Origin: a virus
Reading direction: 5' to 3' (one strand)
DNA: 64,000 bases
Virus record (IMG/VR): IMGVR_UViG_3300031687_000001
Span: 84,883 to 148,882 of that record
Shown: piece by piece, positions 19,401 through 27,230 of the stretch
Position numbering within the stretch: position 1 is the stretch's first letter
How the letters are laid out: every line of letters begins with the position of its first letter
Notes under the pieces: model-generated
What the model was told of the DNA's origin: nothing
The model's database searches: none
What the model saw: only the letters and a program-made list of their open reading frames with translations
Made by a program: the position numbers and the translations under genes

Positions 19401-20715
19401 GAGAAATGGAACGATCGCATTCAATGATATTGTATATAATAAGAATTTATTTAATGGATGGGATGGCGATAACGGATTTGACGGCAGCAACTGGGATTCT
19501 AATCCAGCAGCATACATGCAGCATATAATATATGCATGTCGAAATGATTTGTTTATAGAAGAGCATATTAAAAACTTCAATAAACTATTTTTTGCTGTAG
19601 TGAAATTTGCAGTATCGGAACATGATATGGTTGATTGGGTTTACAAGACTACATATGTTCATCTTAATATATCTACCAATATAGAAACTGGTCCGAACAA
19701 ACTTACAAAGTATAATCGTTCAGTACTTAATGAAATTTCTGGTTATATAAATACTGTAAAGCCATACCATACAAAAATCAAGAGTGTAGTAGAATCTTAT
19801 AACGCACAAGACAATGTATCTGTATCAATGGAAGAACTTGATAGAAAGATAAAAATCACAATGGAAACTTTTGAATTATTAGATCATGCTCAGTATGATT
19901 ATGAAAATCCAATCATTACTTCTAGTTTCTCTACTACACCAACTGATATAGTTGATGGTGGGTCTTTTACAGATACGCCAACTGATGTGATTAACAGCAT
20001 TGAGTTCATTAGTCCTACTAATTTAAATAATGTATATAATGAGCATCGTCGTTCTAATGTAGCACCTACATTTAATGAATCATTGTCTGTTAAAGCGATT
20101 ACACATCCAGGCTGGCACGAATTTACTGATTACTTAGAAGACGATCGTGTATTCGTTGATGGCGTCTATTACACCGCTACGGAAGATCACACAAGCGGAG
20201 ACGACTGGACTGAAGCAGATTATTGGTCTATTGATATATCTCAAGCGACAGACGACCGAACCAGAACATACGCATATATACAAGACAATTGGTTGAATAC
20301 AGCAGCATTTAGTCTACGAGAAGATCGTGAATCTACCATTACTACTGATATGACATATAACGCAATTAGCATCACACTTGCTACTGGTGGTGGTGTTAAA
20401 TTCAATGCACTGGGTGGATTCGCATATATCGATGGCGAAATCATTCAGTACACTCAGGCGAGTGGTGATACATTAAATAATATCACGCGTGCAATGTATG
20501 GAACTATAAATAGAACACATAGTGCTAGCACAGTGATTATAGATGTAACTAACGAACAATTAGATATATTCAAAACATTGAAGACTTTCGTAGTCAATGG
20601 ACAATATGGCACGAGTCAACGATTTGATTACATTACGGGCGAGAGTATACTTGATATCACCGCCAAAGATATTGAATCACATGAATTACAAGCAAGTGGA
20701 AAGGGCGTAAGTTAA
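10417..20715 (+). CDS. Giant virion structural protein, probable baseplate wedge component (gp7-like position)
   Basis: A single open frame of 3432 residues, about 16 percent of the window. The N-terminus (KLPTPFKTDLNKKWLDATFDQMISKGDMENVDAFVGNMSGKS) and a strand-rich body recall the very large structural proteins found after gp6 in marine T4-like phages. T4 has gp7 (1032 residues) here. Residues about 1980-2360 are rich in Thr, Ser, Val and Asp and look like inserted beta-sandwich modules. The C-terminal stretch GGFAYIDGEIIQYTQASGDTLNNITRAMYGT resembles phage baseplate or fibre attachment regions. I see no catalytic motif. A baseplate or host-contact role is inferred from position and size. 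Confidence 0.72.
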   Translation: MENYKSNKQEQADPKKRSGDYPVNEIKSVNKLPTPFKTDLNKKWLDATFDQMISKGDMENVDAFVGNMSGKSLIRYDDNYLNTNSTAHQLEPGIITTDELDNVTHTISVSDIANSVAMNFDEYSYNAAYNSNAYVYAPPINIDKFVNFVSYYWAAELPVYESTFSVAGDDNPITTITGAPLGTITDSENTVELFNGLKIKFIGYDAAIADNTYLVTGVGTRISFKLLIDSTGQKFFTDTTPYSYSIESVAQVHTIKDYIVIDTSDNIASSWSRANHWVHKDSILYLETLITSFVALDSCTIENRAKRPIIQFDTLMHMTDHGHANYATDVVFKGQVDYVLSDLDATGIALGSRIATGNGIYIKAAADILTEVERTYTFTDGDTFVTLNDSLSGTGAYTKSDMYYDGEIKLAQNKALPNTAPLFKLCDHEGTSLSSFNGSSFVSSKVFSYKVGTGTVDSELNFAISYKDSGTGANIVFENNLFTERYTYSRDMGHVAAEIPGYYFFVKGMNNASTYIPSSYSMGAKDSIQLFAEDSIITVPVGYGNWRVDKEFLVFERDGNITTTEVLSEGVYNRSRTNQPELILGKDTSYVFHDITPAKDLTFYNTDGSIFPTSVIGEEITVTLPDEVSFVLEFGSASDSVLNRGRIITNLSQDEFFHTVYVNGRKLPASEYDINETTIEITDIQVADEQSNFATIDVEYYNNDTTRSNAEQTQIPDVHLHNANNELVTEFTIQETLSHWLSIIESTPGFVGDAFGDNNYHSSIIVKSYAGEIFLHDDISIMHDLCYGIDEMNIATALFEQGRDWWSFKQRVMAQTKRLYKTKPYNDVRALTTDVIDAMTQSHKGTAVHKNSNMLYSQRSQYVEVAYIAGTVDYHLGITLNNDDFRKDHMYLYCTDNRDGDNIAVTHLLTLGKDYTLDGSKITLISIPVEFTDIQFTSIRSYYYQMDADSNVPASMAKLGLSHTYVPQVLSNELIGHDGSVYTLKANAELAKINDINFDPVAAVLYDIETRVYNGMRKQDSHYANSFVKYLPSQHRGTWYTLNKIDNYVDKYFKDWYTKTAQTTLNPANYFDALDSTTWNYSSISITEGHLKSNLPGHWKGAYNVLFGTTTPHITPWHMLGYSDKPSWWDENYSWTDPTKRTAMLSAFNTGLVSEPSTPIKQDLYFARYYWDFATKSPVTVTGLLEDPAVVLGTPTDLDKATPFVFGDWAPVEFEWRNSSLGHAAMVDAVVKLNPTKAWTDFFQTSVHGSFTNITGMNIDRFTKGLITTTMMYDNTNNKAAYIDSISVLSSDSSFEPDTEILISGGGLYYKSTATLDFDLNFKIIGVTLTSRGGNYQTKPTIELRSATATAKLADKETYPGYVAAKATFNANVNHDGTQYRPGINQVQTSYAQRNFFDDVFTTNYILSDTRLLQQLGGFTAPHLMKIETETGSNGKYTLNQLDAPLIMYTSSPSDVHVACNITITKNATSYTVDGITNHKQQFKFLEPRTSNVNDHININLNDTATIKKYKYFSDVVSIAEYEAQFVRIQDVYNFIRGNYAYLDSVGYQFGKTGDGKAFSFAQWAITASVDDTYIIPIDRKISFANTSHVVLEYNTLPGKLNSILNEGRHTIEASDLLINRDTNSLTVETKPGVTAIASIGTAMVTHEHAFLFNNVTQFNETVFDDVTNVRQLRLKLIGQRTRNWTGAKQAPGFLVRDNTIMQNFDSTVEEISNFYDFNVDKFNKQITKAENLMLNNVNRDWVSRLSLSDTAVSKFFQGVIKAKGTKSVIQSVARSKLINDGRSTINIDEEFMFRQGNFGDTTITESTEIEITPSDVVLNPSVIDFSSSDIVFVNKVNAPIFDVKSYEENVTTLLTAGDLLDTEADNVIYNISELETLFDATSDYANIDTWNNSTSYKFGNEVRLDGNLWNCNVDYIGLSNTPSDLAYVGTVNNPIFPHRNVTDDLTTPSASIDGVDIWFNKTQFVYDSIVAESIASPSVLSPSTVIVDGFSIDLISNALVTVIDTDSYHEGNPYSVTAVNPSSLDVTGLTLDINATIVNLEDYGTYVETLTPGTDTTESFNATVAPVSSITLTSIMTAHHVGTIDVVSGGITSPYTLATSDYTYDSNTQVITFNTPIADGDDADGFVDITVNLLGFSSVYTMDKPQLKLAISSVANVTGVDNEQDALRVSILYDAAGDINAQLIIAYTTGLSEFGILTGTYNATTTQEIQSQSMDETYIAAVIDAALSAAYNVTVVSNKVKIEKVATASFTQLTTLEIDGEANSTLLFPSTTTSSGALANVVSDAQDAVDFINTALLAASISNVTASVIGNRVSIVSTNTEINLGNRELNTLAGLETGIYYSSTDVTVNVFDEDDWINISDEDEALFNIWMPDDNEFINGSTGTIPSKFFSWNVLQVQQFGYHASITAGTDTDDGNDAQVSLNAAHNVEVGDYIMLVNTTTTPNIDGIHRVTKLGNIAQPGMFYIDRFIELDGPSESVFVLRSARFNRLIDINETLVQSTPLLYNWNVGDLVWSTTDSVSGDAATQVYKFNGTAFVLTRENSTRVTNAGIANVLIYDGESEQTINEMEIFDPLRGIIPGVADKELDFKTPVDFAVYNTSTDIAYNIDERNSWGKAEIGRTWWDTSKVRYYDYEQGDNAYRAKMWGKQFPNSSIDVYEWTKSSVHPEEWNEAVINSTVQYGVEATGEVYSVFDKTLNENLYYFATLDEWNDKLKKYDVTYYFWVKNKTNTEGNHSLSVKQIASIISNPTDNGIAWCAAIDDNAMIVNNVKYMINDKSSVLQINMKSDTIAATHSESSHTNWTAIKENIDNIPEYWYIGLRDNLTEEVIKTEHYSLLTPANESTVGQPLPSMKLHEYNRYGDDRGLSFDGKVYSQGWFKDTWNARREAIVAINALLKQQNLIQEFTGQWDRTIGSIIDPNGINLDMNTLWDYTNFVHESRNTGNQPTIEVTSYSELSQIDTDIHSIASFNIEGDIHQMDESEIFEWIDNEWLLVEKRNGTIAFNDIVYNKNLFNGWDGDNGFDGSNWDSNPAAYMQHIIYACRNDLFIEEHIKNFNKLFFAVVKFAVSEHDMVDWVYKTTYVHLNISTNIETGPNKLTKYNRSVLNEISGYINTVKPYHTKIKSVVESYNAQDNVSVSMEELDRKIKITMETFELLDHAQYDYENPIITSSFSTTPTDIVDGGSFTDTPTDVINSIEFISPTNLNNVYNEHRRSNVAPTFNESLSVKAITHPGWHEFTDYLEDDRVFVDGVYYTATEDHTSGDDWTEADYWSIDISQATDDRTRTYAYIQDNWLNTAAFSLREDRESTITTDMTYNAISITLATGGGVKFNALGGFAYIDGEIIQYTQASGDTLNNITRAMYGTINRTHSASTVIIDVTNEQLDIFKTLKTFVVNGQYGTSQRFDYITGESILDITAKDIESHELQASGKGVS

Positions 20716-20719
20716 TTAT

Positions 20720-20727
20720 GCTAAATA
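20720..20727 (+). promoter_or_regulatory. Late promoter (GCTAAATA) before small tail genes
   Basis: GCTAAATA is identical to the element at 1035. A predicted start near 20733 leaves a short leader with CGGAGAA before the ATG at 20746. Confidence 0.55.
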
Positions 20728-20745
20728 CAGTAACGGAGAATTTTA

Positions 20746-21333
20746 ATGAAACAAATTGTTGATGACAACTCAATGCTAGGAATGGACGGACATGTTCTGA
20801 TTAGAGACATTGATACAGGCGAAGTATTATTAAACAAGCACAATGCAATTAACTTTTATAATATGTCAATTGCATTGGCACATTTATTAGCAAATAAAGA
20901 AGACGATGGTTTTGGTAATTTTAATATCGCAAAATTGGCACTAGGTAATGGCGGCACACAGATAGATGGTAGCGGCAATGTATTCTACAAGACACCCAAT
21001 GTTGGGACGACGAGTAGTGAATTATACGCAGAAACTCATGCTAAAGACGTGCAACCTATCGCACCAGATGTTACAAATCAGGTAGATGTAACTACACATG
21101 CTGGTCAAGTATATAGTGATGTTGTTGTAACCGCGACCTTAGAGTATGCAGAACCAGCAGGTCAGAATCTAATTGATAATGACACGGGTGCTGGTGCATA
21201 TGTATTTGATGAAATGGGATTGAAGACTGCTTCTGGTAAGTACTTAACGCATTTGATCTTCCACCCAATTGAGAAATCAGCAAACAGAAAGTTAGAAATC
21301 ATATACACAATACGAATCACGGCGGGGGTTTAA
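20746..21333 (+). CDS. Virion structural protein, tail or fibre associated
   Basis: A 195-residue protein starting MKQIVDDNSMLGMDGHVLIRDIDTGEVLLNKHNAINFYNMS, a pattern I associate with small structural proteins after the baseplate genes of T4-like marine phages. It has no catalytic motif, signal peptide or membrane segment. A phrase typical of fibre or baseplate proteins, LALGNGGTQIDGSGNVFYKTPN, follows near residues 64-85. The gene is first in a three-gene set with gaps of two bases, so the products probably act together at the baseplate edge. Confidence 0.6.
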   Translation: MKQIVDDNSMLGMDGHVLIRDIDTGEVLLNKHNAINFYNMSIALAHLLANKEDDGFGNFNIAKLALGNGGTQIDGSGNVFYKTPNVGTTSSELYAETHAKDVQPIAPDVTNQVDVTTHAGQVYSDVVVTATLEYAEPAGQNLIDNDTGAGAYVFDEMGLKTASGKYLTHLIFHPIEKSANRKLEIIYTIRITAGV

Positions 21334-21335
21334 TC

Positions 21336-22220
21336 ATGCCATATACAGTAGACAATTTTGATAATACCACATCAATCACAGTAAATGACGGTGCGATTAA
21401 TACTGACACTCATGTGCAACTAATAGGAAAAAACTATTATGGTTATGGTACAGAGATAGCAGAAAATTTTATTTACTTGATGGAGAACTTCGCTAGTGCA
21501 GTTGCACCAGCGACGAATAAATCAGTAGCAGGTCAGATGTATTATAACACAACCCAAGATAGATTCTATAGATTTGATGGCACAGCATGGGGATCACTTG
21601 ATGGTTCGTCAACTCGCATTGTAACTGTGTTAGACATTTCAGATGTCTCGCACACCGTTACCGTAATGTATGATGATACGACAGCAGTGTCTGTTGTTAG
21701 TTCGGAAACATTTACAGTTAAGGCTGGCGAGGTATTGGTCGCTGAATTCCCAACCATAAACAAAGGCATCACATTAAACAATGGTGCAGATTATAAATTC
21801 CACGGTACAGCGACAACAGCACAATATGCTGACTTGGCTGAGTTATACAAAAGTGACGCTTCATATGAACCTGGCACTGTTATTAAAATTGGTGGGGAAG
21901 CAGAAGTAACACAAACAACTGAATTATTCTGCGCAAACGTATTTGGTATCGTATCAACTGACCCAGCATATTTAATGAATAGTATGTGTGAAGGTACTAC
22001 AGTTGCGGTAGCACTAGCGGGTCGTATTCCTTGTAAGGTTATAGGTCAAGTTAAAAAAGGCGACCGTATCTTAGCAAGTGAAGAACCTGGCGTTGCACGT
22101 GTACCTACTGATTATGAATTAAAAGATATCAATGATTGGTATCGTATTGTCGGACGAGCATTAGAAGACAAGACAACAGAAGGTATTGGGTTGGTAGAAG
22201 TAGTTGTGGGTGCTAAGTAA
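21336..22220 (+). CDS. Tail fibre-type structural protein
   Basis: A 294-residue protein. The N-terminus has the motif VQLIGKNYYGYGTEIAENFIYLMENFA and then AGQMYYNTTQDRFYRFDGTAWGSL, both common in T4-like tail fibre and baseplate-attached proteins. The C-terminal part, about 165-294 (YADLAELYKSDASYEPGTVIKIGGEAEVTQT ... GIVSTDPAYLMNS ... GRIPCKVIGQVKKGD), is a conserved domain found at the ends of many marine phage fibres. The protein probably contributes to host contact. The two-base spacing to both neighbours indicates one operon. Confidence 0.72.
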   Translation: MPYTVDNFDNTTSITVNDGAINTDTHVQLIGKNYYGYGTEIAENFIYLMENFASAVAPATNKSVAGQMYYNTTQDRFYRFDGTAWGSLDGSSTRIVTVLDISDVSHTVTVMYDDTTAVSVVSSETFTVKAGEVLVAEFPTINKGITLNNGADYKFHGTATTAQYADLAELYKSDASYEPGTVIKIGGEAEVTQTTELFCANVFGIVSTDPAYLMNSMCEGTTVAVALAGRIPCKVIGQVKKGDRILASEEPGVARVPTDYELKDINDWYRIVGRALEDKTTEGIGLVEVVVGAK

Positions 22221-22222
22221 CG

Positions 22223-23218
22223 ATGTCACCTATTTCAACTGGTGATCTGATTACAGCAGTTCAATTTAATGAACTGGTAACTTCATATAATAAATTATGG
22301 GGAGACAATGTGGCATCTGCGATATTTGCAGATATCGCTACTAATTTCGATGAGCATTCGCACGGATGGGGACAAGCAACCGCTGAACCAACTGTGTCAC
22401 CAGAAACTATAATAGAGACTGAGCATACCAATAGATTGTTAGCACAGATGAATGCTGGGCTATATCATTACGATACCACATCATCATTGATTCCACATTT
22501 TAGTACAACCGTGATTGATGCTTCTTACATTACAAGTACAATTGAAGATAACATTGTCGATATGGGGTTACTTGCTAATAGATTTAAATCTGAATCTGAC
22601 ATTGCGCTCTTGGAAGCATCTGATGACGCGTCACCTACGTGGACTGACACCATCACTTCAGTTGGTAAGGCAGAGTTCACCAACTACGATGAAGCAAGAT
22701 ATTTTTTCAACTCAGGCGGCAAATTAACTATTGACTTAGATTCGATAGATGGCGACTGGGACGACATATTTACAACTACTGGACAACTTGTAATATCGGC
22801 ACTTAATGTAGTGAACGGTGGTACTAACCTAATTGATCCATTGTTGACTAAAGGATTCTATGGAATTAATCCCAATGTCGACTACACTGAGGTGTTTTCT
22901 GTAATTGGCTATGTTGCATCTGGAGAATATTCTGGTAGTGCATATTCTAACAGAAGTATCAAGATATCGTTGAAAGGCGAAGAAACAGTCGTAGGTGGTG
23001 TGTTTAATCTTTATATTAAAGTAACGTTAACCGACGATGCAACATCTGGTACAATCAATTCACAACTAAATGCTGATTATGGCTATATAAGTCAGAATAC
23101 TACGCCAGTAATACCATCTGGCAGTAATGATACATATTTCATAGCAGGCGTGCATGTTTATCAATTTATACAAAGAGAAGTACCAACAATAACAGTTGAC
23201 ACATCCTGGACAATATAG
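22223..23218 (+). CDS. Virion structural protein, probable tail fibre or baseplate component
   Basis: A 331-residue protein that I recognise only by pattern. The N-terminus (TGDLITAVQFNELVTSYNKLWGDN) and the segment DEARYFFNSGGKLTIDLDS (about residues 154-172) occur in structural proteins of T4-like marine phages. The rest is predicted to be beta-rich, with no transmembrane segment or enzyme motif. It is the last gene of the tail set that starts at 20746, and a perfect TATAAATA late promoter follows immediately. Confidence 0.6.
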   Translation: MSPISTGDLITAVQFNELVTSYNKLWGDNVASAIFADIATNFDEHSHGWGQATAEPTVSPETIIETEHTNRLLAQMNAGLYHYDTTSSLIPHFSTTVIDASYITSTIEDNIVDMGLLANRFKSESDIALLEASDDASPTWTDTITSVGKAEFTNYDEARYFFNSGGKLTIDLDSIDGDWDDIFTTTGQLVISALNVVNGGTNLIDPLLTKGFYGINPNVDYTEVFSVIGYVASGEYSGSAYSNRSIKISLKGEETVVGGVFNLYIKVTLTDDATSGTINSQLNADYGYISQNTTPVIPSGSNDTYFIAGVHVYQFIQREVPTITVDTSWTI

Positions 23219-23223
23219 TATAA

Positions 23224-23231
23224 TATAAATA
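23224..23231 (+). promoter_or_regulatory. Perfect T4 late promoter TATAAATA
   Basis: An exact match to the T4 late consensus just after the tail genes. The predicted start near 23237 gives a leader containing AAGGAG before the ATG at 23260. Confidence 0.8.
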
Positions 23232-23259
23232 ACTTTAACCAATAAGGAGTTATACTATA

Positions 23260-23604
23260 ATGGATGAACGCTTACAGAAAGCATTAGACTTCTCTAATTA
23301 TTCACTTACGATATCAAATCAAAAGAAAAATCTAAAGAACCGATTAAATCAAATGCTATTAGTACATCATAACAATGGTGTATTTGTGGCAGATCCCACT
23401 ACTATCAATTTTGTATGTCACCTGTCTACCGCACAAGATACTGCGGTATTGTTAGATACAAAAGAAAATCCTATCCGCATAACTAATCTAGTTGAATTTT
23501 CATCTAAGTTAGAAAGCGCGTATGACGATGCTATGCGTGAATACGAAGCAGAATTTAATAAAATTAAAAAACTTCGTAACCTTAATAAATTGCTGGAAGA
23601 TTAA
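23260..23604 (+). CDS. Conserved T4-like phage protein of unknown function
   Basis: A 114-residue, largely helical protein (MDERLQKALDFSNYSLTISNQKKNLKNRLNQMLLV ... CHLSTAQDTAVLLDTKENPIRITNLVEFSSKLESAYDDAMREYEAEFNKIKKLRNLNKLLED). The pattern is familiar from small conserved proteins of T4-like marine phages, but no function is known to me. The charged C-terminal helix could form a coiled coil. The gene follows a perfect late promoter and a strong ribosome site, and its stop overlaps the next start. Confidence 0.7.
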   Translation: MDERLQKALDFSNYSLTISNQKKNLKNRLNQMLLVHHNNGVFVADPTTINFVCHLSTAQDTAVLLDTKENPIRITNLVEFSSKLESAYDDAMREYEAEFNKIKKLRNLNKLLED

Positions 23605-24482
23605 TGACTGAAGGAATTTGTTTCTTTGCTTACAATAATGAGCAAATAGATTACGTCAAGTTGGCAACCATCGCTGCATCATATGCAAAACTAAAACTAG
23701 GTAAGCCTGTGTGCTTAATAACAGACGCTGGATCATATGCATGGTTACAGCAATCACAGACTGAAAGTTTAATAGATTCATGTTTCGATCACATTGTATT
23801 GACTGACGATGAAATGAAGAAAAATATGAGAACGCACAATGATAGTCCTTGGTCAAACTTTCATGCGCAATTCAACAATAGCAACAAGCATAAAGTGTTT
23901 GAATACACTCCATTTGACAAGACTATTCTACTTGATATTGATTACATACTAAAGACTGATTTTCTAAATATGGCATTCGATTACGAAGGTGTCGCAATGT
24001 ATAGTAATGCAATCAATATCCGCAATGACAAGCCTCATTTGTTCGAGCAACAATTATATGATGTGGGTATTCCTATGTGGTGGTCGACTGTAGTCTATTT
24101 TGATAAGTCAGAAAAAAGTAAAATATTTTTTGATACTTGGTCACATGTCGCAGACAATTATGATTTCTATCAATATCTTTATAACTTCCCAGGCAAGTTA
24201 TTCAGAACTGATTACTGTACGAGCATTGCAATTCATATTATGAATGGCATGATCCCAGGCGATGCAATACATGACTTTGGTGGTTTGCCTATGCAGAACA
24301 TGTCTCAGAATGATGATATTATAGAAATAAAAAACTTGAATGAATGGGTATGTGTAGCGAGTGATACAATCGAAAATTGGAATGATATCGCAGTACGACA
24401 TAGCAATCACGATGTGCATGTAATGAACAAGCGATCATTAGATCGTATGAGCGATAGATTATTGGAGTTGTTGCATGAGTAA
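23604..24482 (+). CDS. Glycosyltransferase-like protein (GT-A fold, DxD)
   Basis: A 292-residue protein with a probable nucleotide-sugar transferase fold. The motif FDKTILLDIDYILKTDF places D111 and D113 in a DxD metal-binding motif, preceded by the conserved pattern LGKPVCLITD. The donor and acceptor are unknown. The next gene is a divergent relative with a similar layout but a poorer DxD. The position between virion genes and nucleotide genes suggests late expression, perhaps glycosylation of virion proteins or host surface. It overlaps the preceding gene by one base and the next by eight. Confidence 0.62.
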   Translation: MTEGICFFAYNNEQIDYVKLATIAASYAKLKLGKPVCLITDAGSYAWLQQSQTESLIDSCFDHIVLTDDEMKKNMRTHNDSPWSNFHAQFNNSNKHKVFEYTPFDKTILLDIDYILKTDFLNMAFDYEGVAMYSNAINIRNDKPHLFEQQLYDVGIPMWWSTVVYFDKSEKSKIFFDTWSHVADNYDFYQYLYNFPGKLFRTDYCTSIAIHIMNGMIPGDAIHDFGGLPMQNMSQNDDIIEIKNLNEWVCVASDTIENWNDIAVRHSNHDVHVMNKRSLDRMSDRLLELLHE

Positions 24483-25326
24483 CGGATATGTGATACTGGC
24501 ATTTAATGCCCAAGAACAGAAAGCAGCATCAGCATGTGCATACAGTATAAAAATTCAGAATCCTGATGCACATGTGAGCATGATAATTGATTCACTAAAT
24601 AGTTTAATAGATGCATACGAAGAGCCATTTGATAATATTATTGAATTACCATATGATGCTGTAGAAGATCTTCGCGTTAATGATTGGCAATTAAACAAAG
24701 TAACACCTTATGATAATACCATTGCGATTGATTGTTACTCTCTTGTAAAAGAAAAGCACGATGAGTTATGGGATTACCTTAGTAATTATGAGATGTGTTA
24801 TAGTATTCAAAGCATGGATTTCAAGACTAATATATATGATATAGTGCCTGCATGGTACGATGAATATAATCTAAAAAAGATATCATCTGATTTATTTTAT
24901 TTTAAAAAAGATTCTGAAATCGCAAAGCAATTCTTTTTATTATCAGAGTTGTATATGAAAGAGTGGGCAAATACATTAAGAGAATTCATTCAGTTTCAAT
25001 ATATACCAAATGATTATGAATCAAATTTAATGCATGCATTTATTATTTCACATCTTGATATACACAAAGATGTAACTCCTTGTCATGCAAATATATTAGA
25101 GATAATTGACATGAATCCTCTCACTGAATATTTGAAAGATAACGATAGAATAGAAAATAATTGGTCAGATTATATCAATGTATGGACAAGCGCAGAAGCA
25201 AAGTTGAAGATACAGAATTATGCAATCAATCACACGATTTCCTACAAAGATGAAACCTTTATAACAGACGAGATATATGACGAACATCGAAAGCAATATG
25301 AAACTCAAGCAAACTTGGTGGATTAA
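24475..25326 (+). CDS. Degenerate glycosyltransferase-like paralogue
   Basis: A 283-residue protein that resembles its upstream neighbour in size and layout: an N-terminal VILAFNAQEQKAASACAYSIKIQNP block, then PYDNTIAIDCYSLVK where the neighbour has FDKTILLDIDYILK. The DxD is replaced by DCY, so catalysis may be lost or altered. It starts inside the end of the previous gene (ATGAGTAA overlap). It probably arose by duplication and may partner the upstream transferase. The function is otherwise unknown. Confidence 0.5.
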   Translation: MSNGYVILAFNAQEQKAASACAYSIKIQNPDAHVSMIIDSLNSLIDAYEEPFDNIIELPYDAVEDLRVNDWQLNKVTPYDNTIAIDCYSLVKEKHDELWDYLSNYEMCYSIQSMDFKTNIYDIVPAWYDEYNLKKISSDLFYFKKDSEIAKQFFLLSELYMKEWANTLREFIQFQYIPNDYESNLMHAFIISHLDIHKDVTPCHANILEIIDMNPLTEYLKDNDRIENNWSDYINVWTSAEAKLKIQNYAINHTISYKDETFITDEIYDEHRKQYETQANLVD

Positions 25327-26251
25327 ATACCACTCAGACACTGGTAAGATAGTTGGAGTGTCATCCAAAATGCTAACATCTGGTAACAAGAAACATTCTA
25401 TAACTGCTACACATAATGAATTATGTCGTAAGTTAATTAAAGGCACAGTTTCTTTTAAGGCTTGTAGTATAGTATGGGATGTAGAAAATGAAATATGGGA
25501 CATTGATTTAAAGCAAGATGTACTATCGATCAACGAAGTTAACTCAAACTTTCTATATCAAATCAAAGAGACACCTGCGACCAAATCTGATTTACTGATA
25601 CGTGTATACAGGAAAGAAAATATAGTTGAGATCGCTGTTGATATCGAGAACATAAAGCGGTCGATGAACTTAACAGCGATTAATGATATCGCGAATAAAG
25701 AAAACGCGTTACTGAATTTATATATTACAAAGAAGAATGATCCTGATTATCTTATTCAATCAATGGAAGTTGATCCGTTAGTACTGTTCAAACGAAAGTC
25801 GGCATTGTTTAGGATACCATTAGATTGGGATGATGTATCATTATTCACAAGACAGATATTTAAAAATTACAGTCTTGAAATATTTGAAAGATATATACCA
25901 ACAATGGTTACTGCGAATAAGAATACATTATTGCAACACGCGATAACAAGTGATAGAGATGCACATTTATGTATTACTGCATCTGGCAATACTATTAATA
26001 TACATAGTAACATAGATGCAAAGCAAGATTACTTATTGGATAAAGACAGATATGTCGATTCAATGTTGAAATTTTTAGTATGTGATGAATCAATTGATAA
26101 CTTCGTAGGTGCATTTGAAGTACCATCACATAAAATAATAAATGAAGATGATGTAAGTATTGATGTAGATTTTGACATTCCGTTGAATCCATTATTCATT
26201 TTTAAGAACAAACATATGGCAGTTAATTTTACAGGAGATAGTAATGACTAA
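25298..26251 (+). CDS. Protein of unknown function
   Basis: A protein of about 317 residues that I do not recognise. It begins MKLKQTWWIKYHSDTGKIVGVSSKML, a pattern reminiscent of proteins that report or bind small ligands, but no motif supports a role. An alternative in-frame ATG lies at 25277. I prefer 25298 because it shortens the overlap with the previous gene, although neither start has a strong ribosome site. Its end overlaps the next start by eight bases, so it belongs to the same operon as the sugar-transferase-like genes around it. Confidence 0.55.
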   Translation: MKLKQTWWIKYHSDTGKIVGVSSKMLTSGNKKHSITATHNELCRKLIKGTVSFKACSIVWDVENEIWDIDLKQDVLSINEVNSNFLYQIKETPATKSDLLIRVYRKENIVEIAVDIENIKRSMNLTAINDIANKENALLNLYITKKNDPDYLIQSMEVDPLVLFKRKSALFRIPLDWDDVSLFTRQIFKNYSLEIFERYIPTMVTANKNTLLQHAITSDRDAHLCITASGNTINIHSNIDAKQDYLLDKDRYVDSMLKFLVCDESIDNFVGAFEVPSHKIINEDDVSIDVDFDIPLNPLFIFKNKHMAVNFTGDSND

Positions 26252-27227
26252 TATGGTAAGCGTTAATGATTTTGATATCATTTACATAAGTTACGATGAA
26301 CCAAACGCAGACGAAAACTATGCAGACTTGCTTGACAAGTGTCCGTGGGCTAAGCGTAGTCACGGTGTATGGGGAAGTGATGCATCGCATAAAGCAGCAG
26401 CAGCATTATCTGAGACAGATAGATTCATCACCATCGATGCTGATAATATTGTAGACCCAAATTTCTTCAATGTCGAATTGGATATGGATAAGATTGGCGA
26501 CAATGATGTTGTTAGTTGGGCTGGTAAGAATGAAATCAACGGTCTGATATATGGCAACGGTGGAATCAAGTGCTGGCCTAAGTCTGTAGTAGAGAATATG
26601 CGCACACATGAAGCAGCACCCGACACTGACAAACGCGCACAAGTAGACTTTTGTTGGAACATCAATTATGTACAAATGAATAATGTATATTGTAATGTAA
26701 TGAACAATGCGAGTCCGCTTCAAGCATGGCGTGCGGGATTCCGCGAAGGTGTTAAGATGGGATTAGTCGATGGCGATATCGTAGATCCTGCAAAGTTGAA
26801 AGCAACAGTACATAAGAAGAACTATCAACGATTGCTTACATGGATGTCTGTAGGTGAAGATTCTCTGAACGGCTTGTGGGCGGTGTATGGCGCACGCTTA
26901 GGTTGTCATATGACTAACGTACTCAGAACAGAATGGGATTGGAAAAACGTACGTGACTTTGATTGGTTGACCAATTATTTCAATACTGAGATCTTACCAC
27001 AGTTTGAAGGTGGCGATCAGTTGTGTATTCGTACTGGTGGTAAGTGGGATCTAGATAAATTAAAAGCCGACACAATTAGATTGGGTATTGAGTTGCAACG
27101 AGAATTGCAATTAGAAATTGCTGACCTTGATGTAAATGGTTCTAAGTTTTTCAAGACAGTTCAGATTAATCCAAGTCGATTGGGCGCACAGATTAGAGAA
27201 GATCAAGTCATCGACACACTTGAGTAA
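26244..27227 (+). CDS. Glycosyltransferase-like protein with DAD motif
   Basis: A 327-residue protein. GVWGSDASHKAAAALSETDRFITIDADNIVDPNFF places D65 and D67 in a DxD motif at the usual distance for GT-A glycosyltransferases, following an N-terminal strand FDIIYISYDEP. Relatives of this pattern occur in T4-like marine phages without proven substrates. The ribosome site ACAGGAG lies upstream of the ATG. The gene ends three bases before the dihydrofolate reductase gene, so sugar and nucleotide genes share one transcript here. Confidence 0.62.
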   Translation: MTNMVSVNDFDIIYISYDEPNADENYADLLDKCPWAKRSHGVWGSDASHKAAAALSETDRFITIDADNIVDPNFFNVELDMDKIGDNDVVSWAGKNEINGLIYGNGGIKCWPKSVVENMRTHEAAPDTDKRAQVDFCWNINYVQMNNVYCNVMNNASPLQAWRAGFREGVKMGLVDGDIVDPAKLKATVHKKNYQRLLTWMSVGEDSLNGLWAVYGARLGCHMTNVLRTEWDWKNVRDFDWLTNYFNTEILPQFEGGDQLCIRTGGKWDLDKLKADTIRLGIELQRELQLEIADLDVNGSKFFKTVQINPSRLGAQIREDQVIDTLE

Positions 27228-27230
27228 TAT

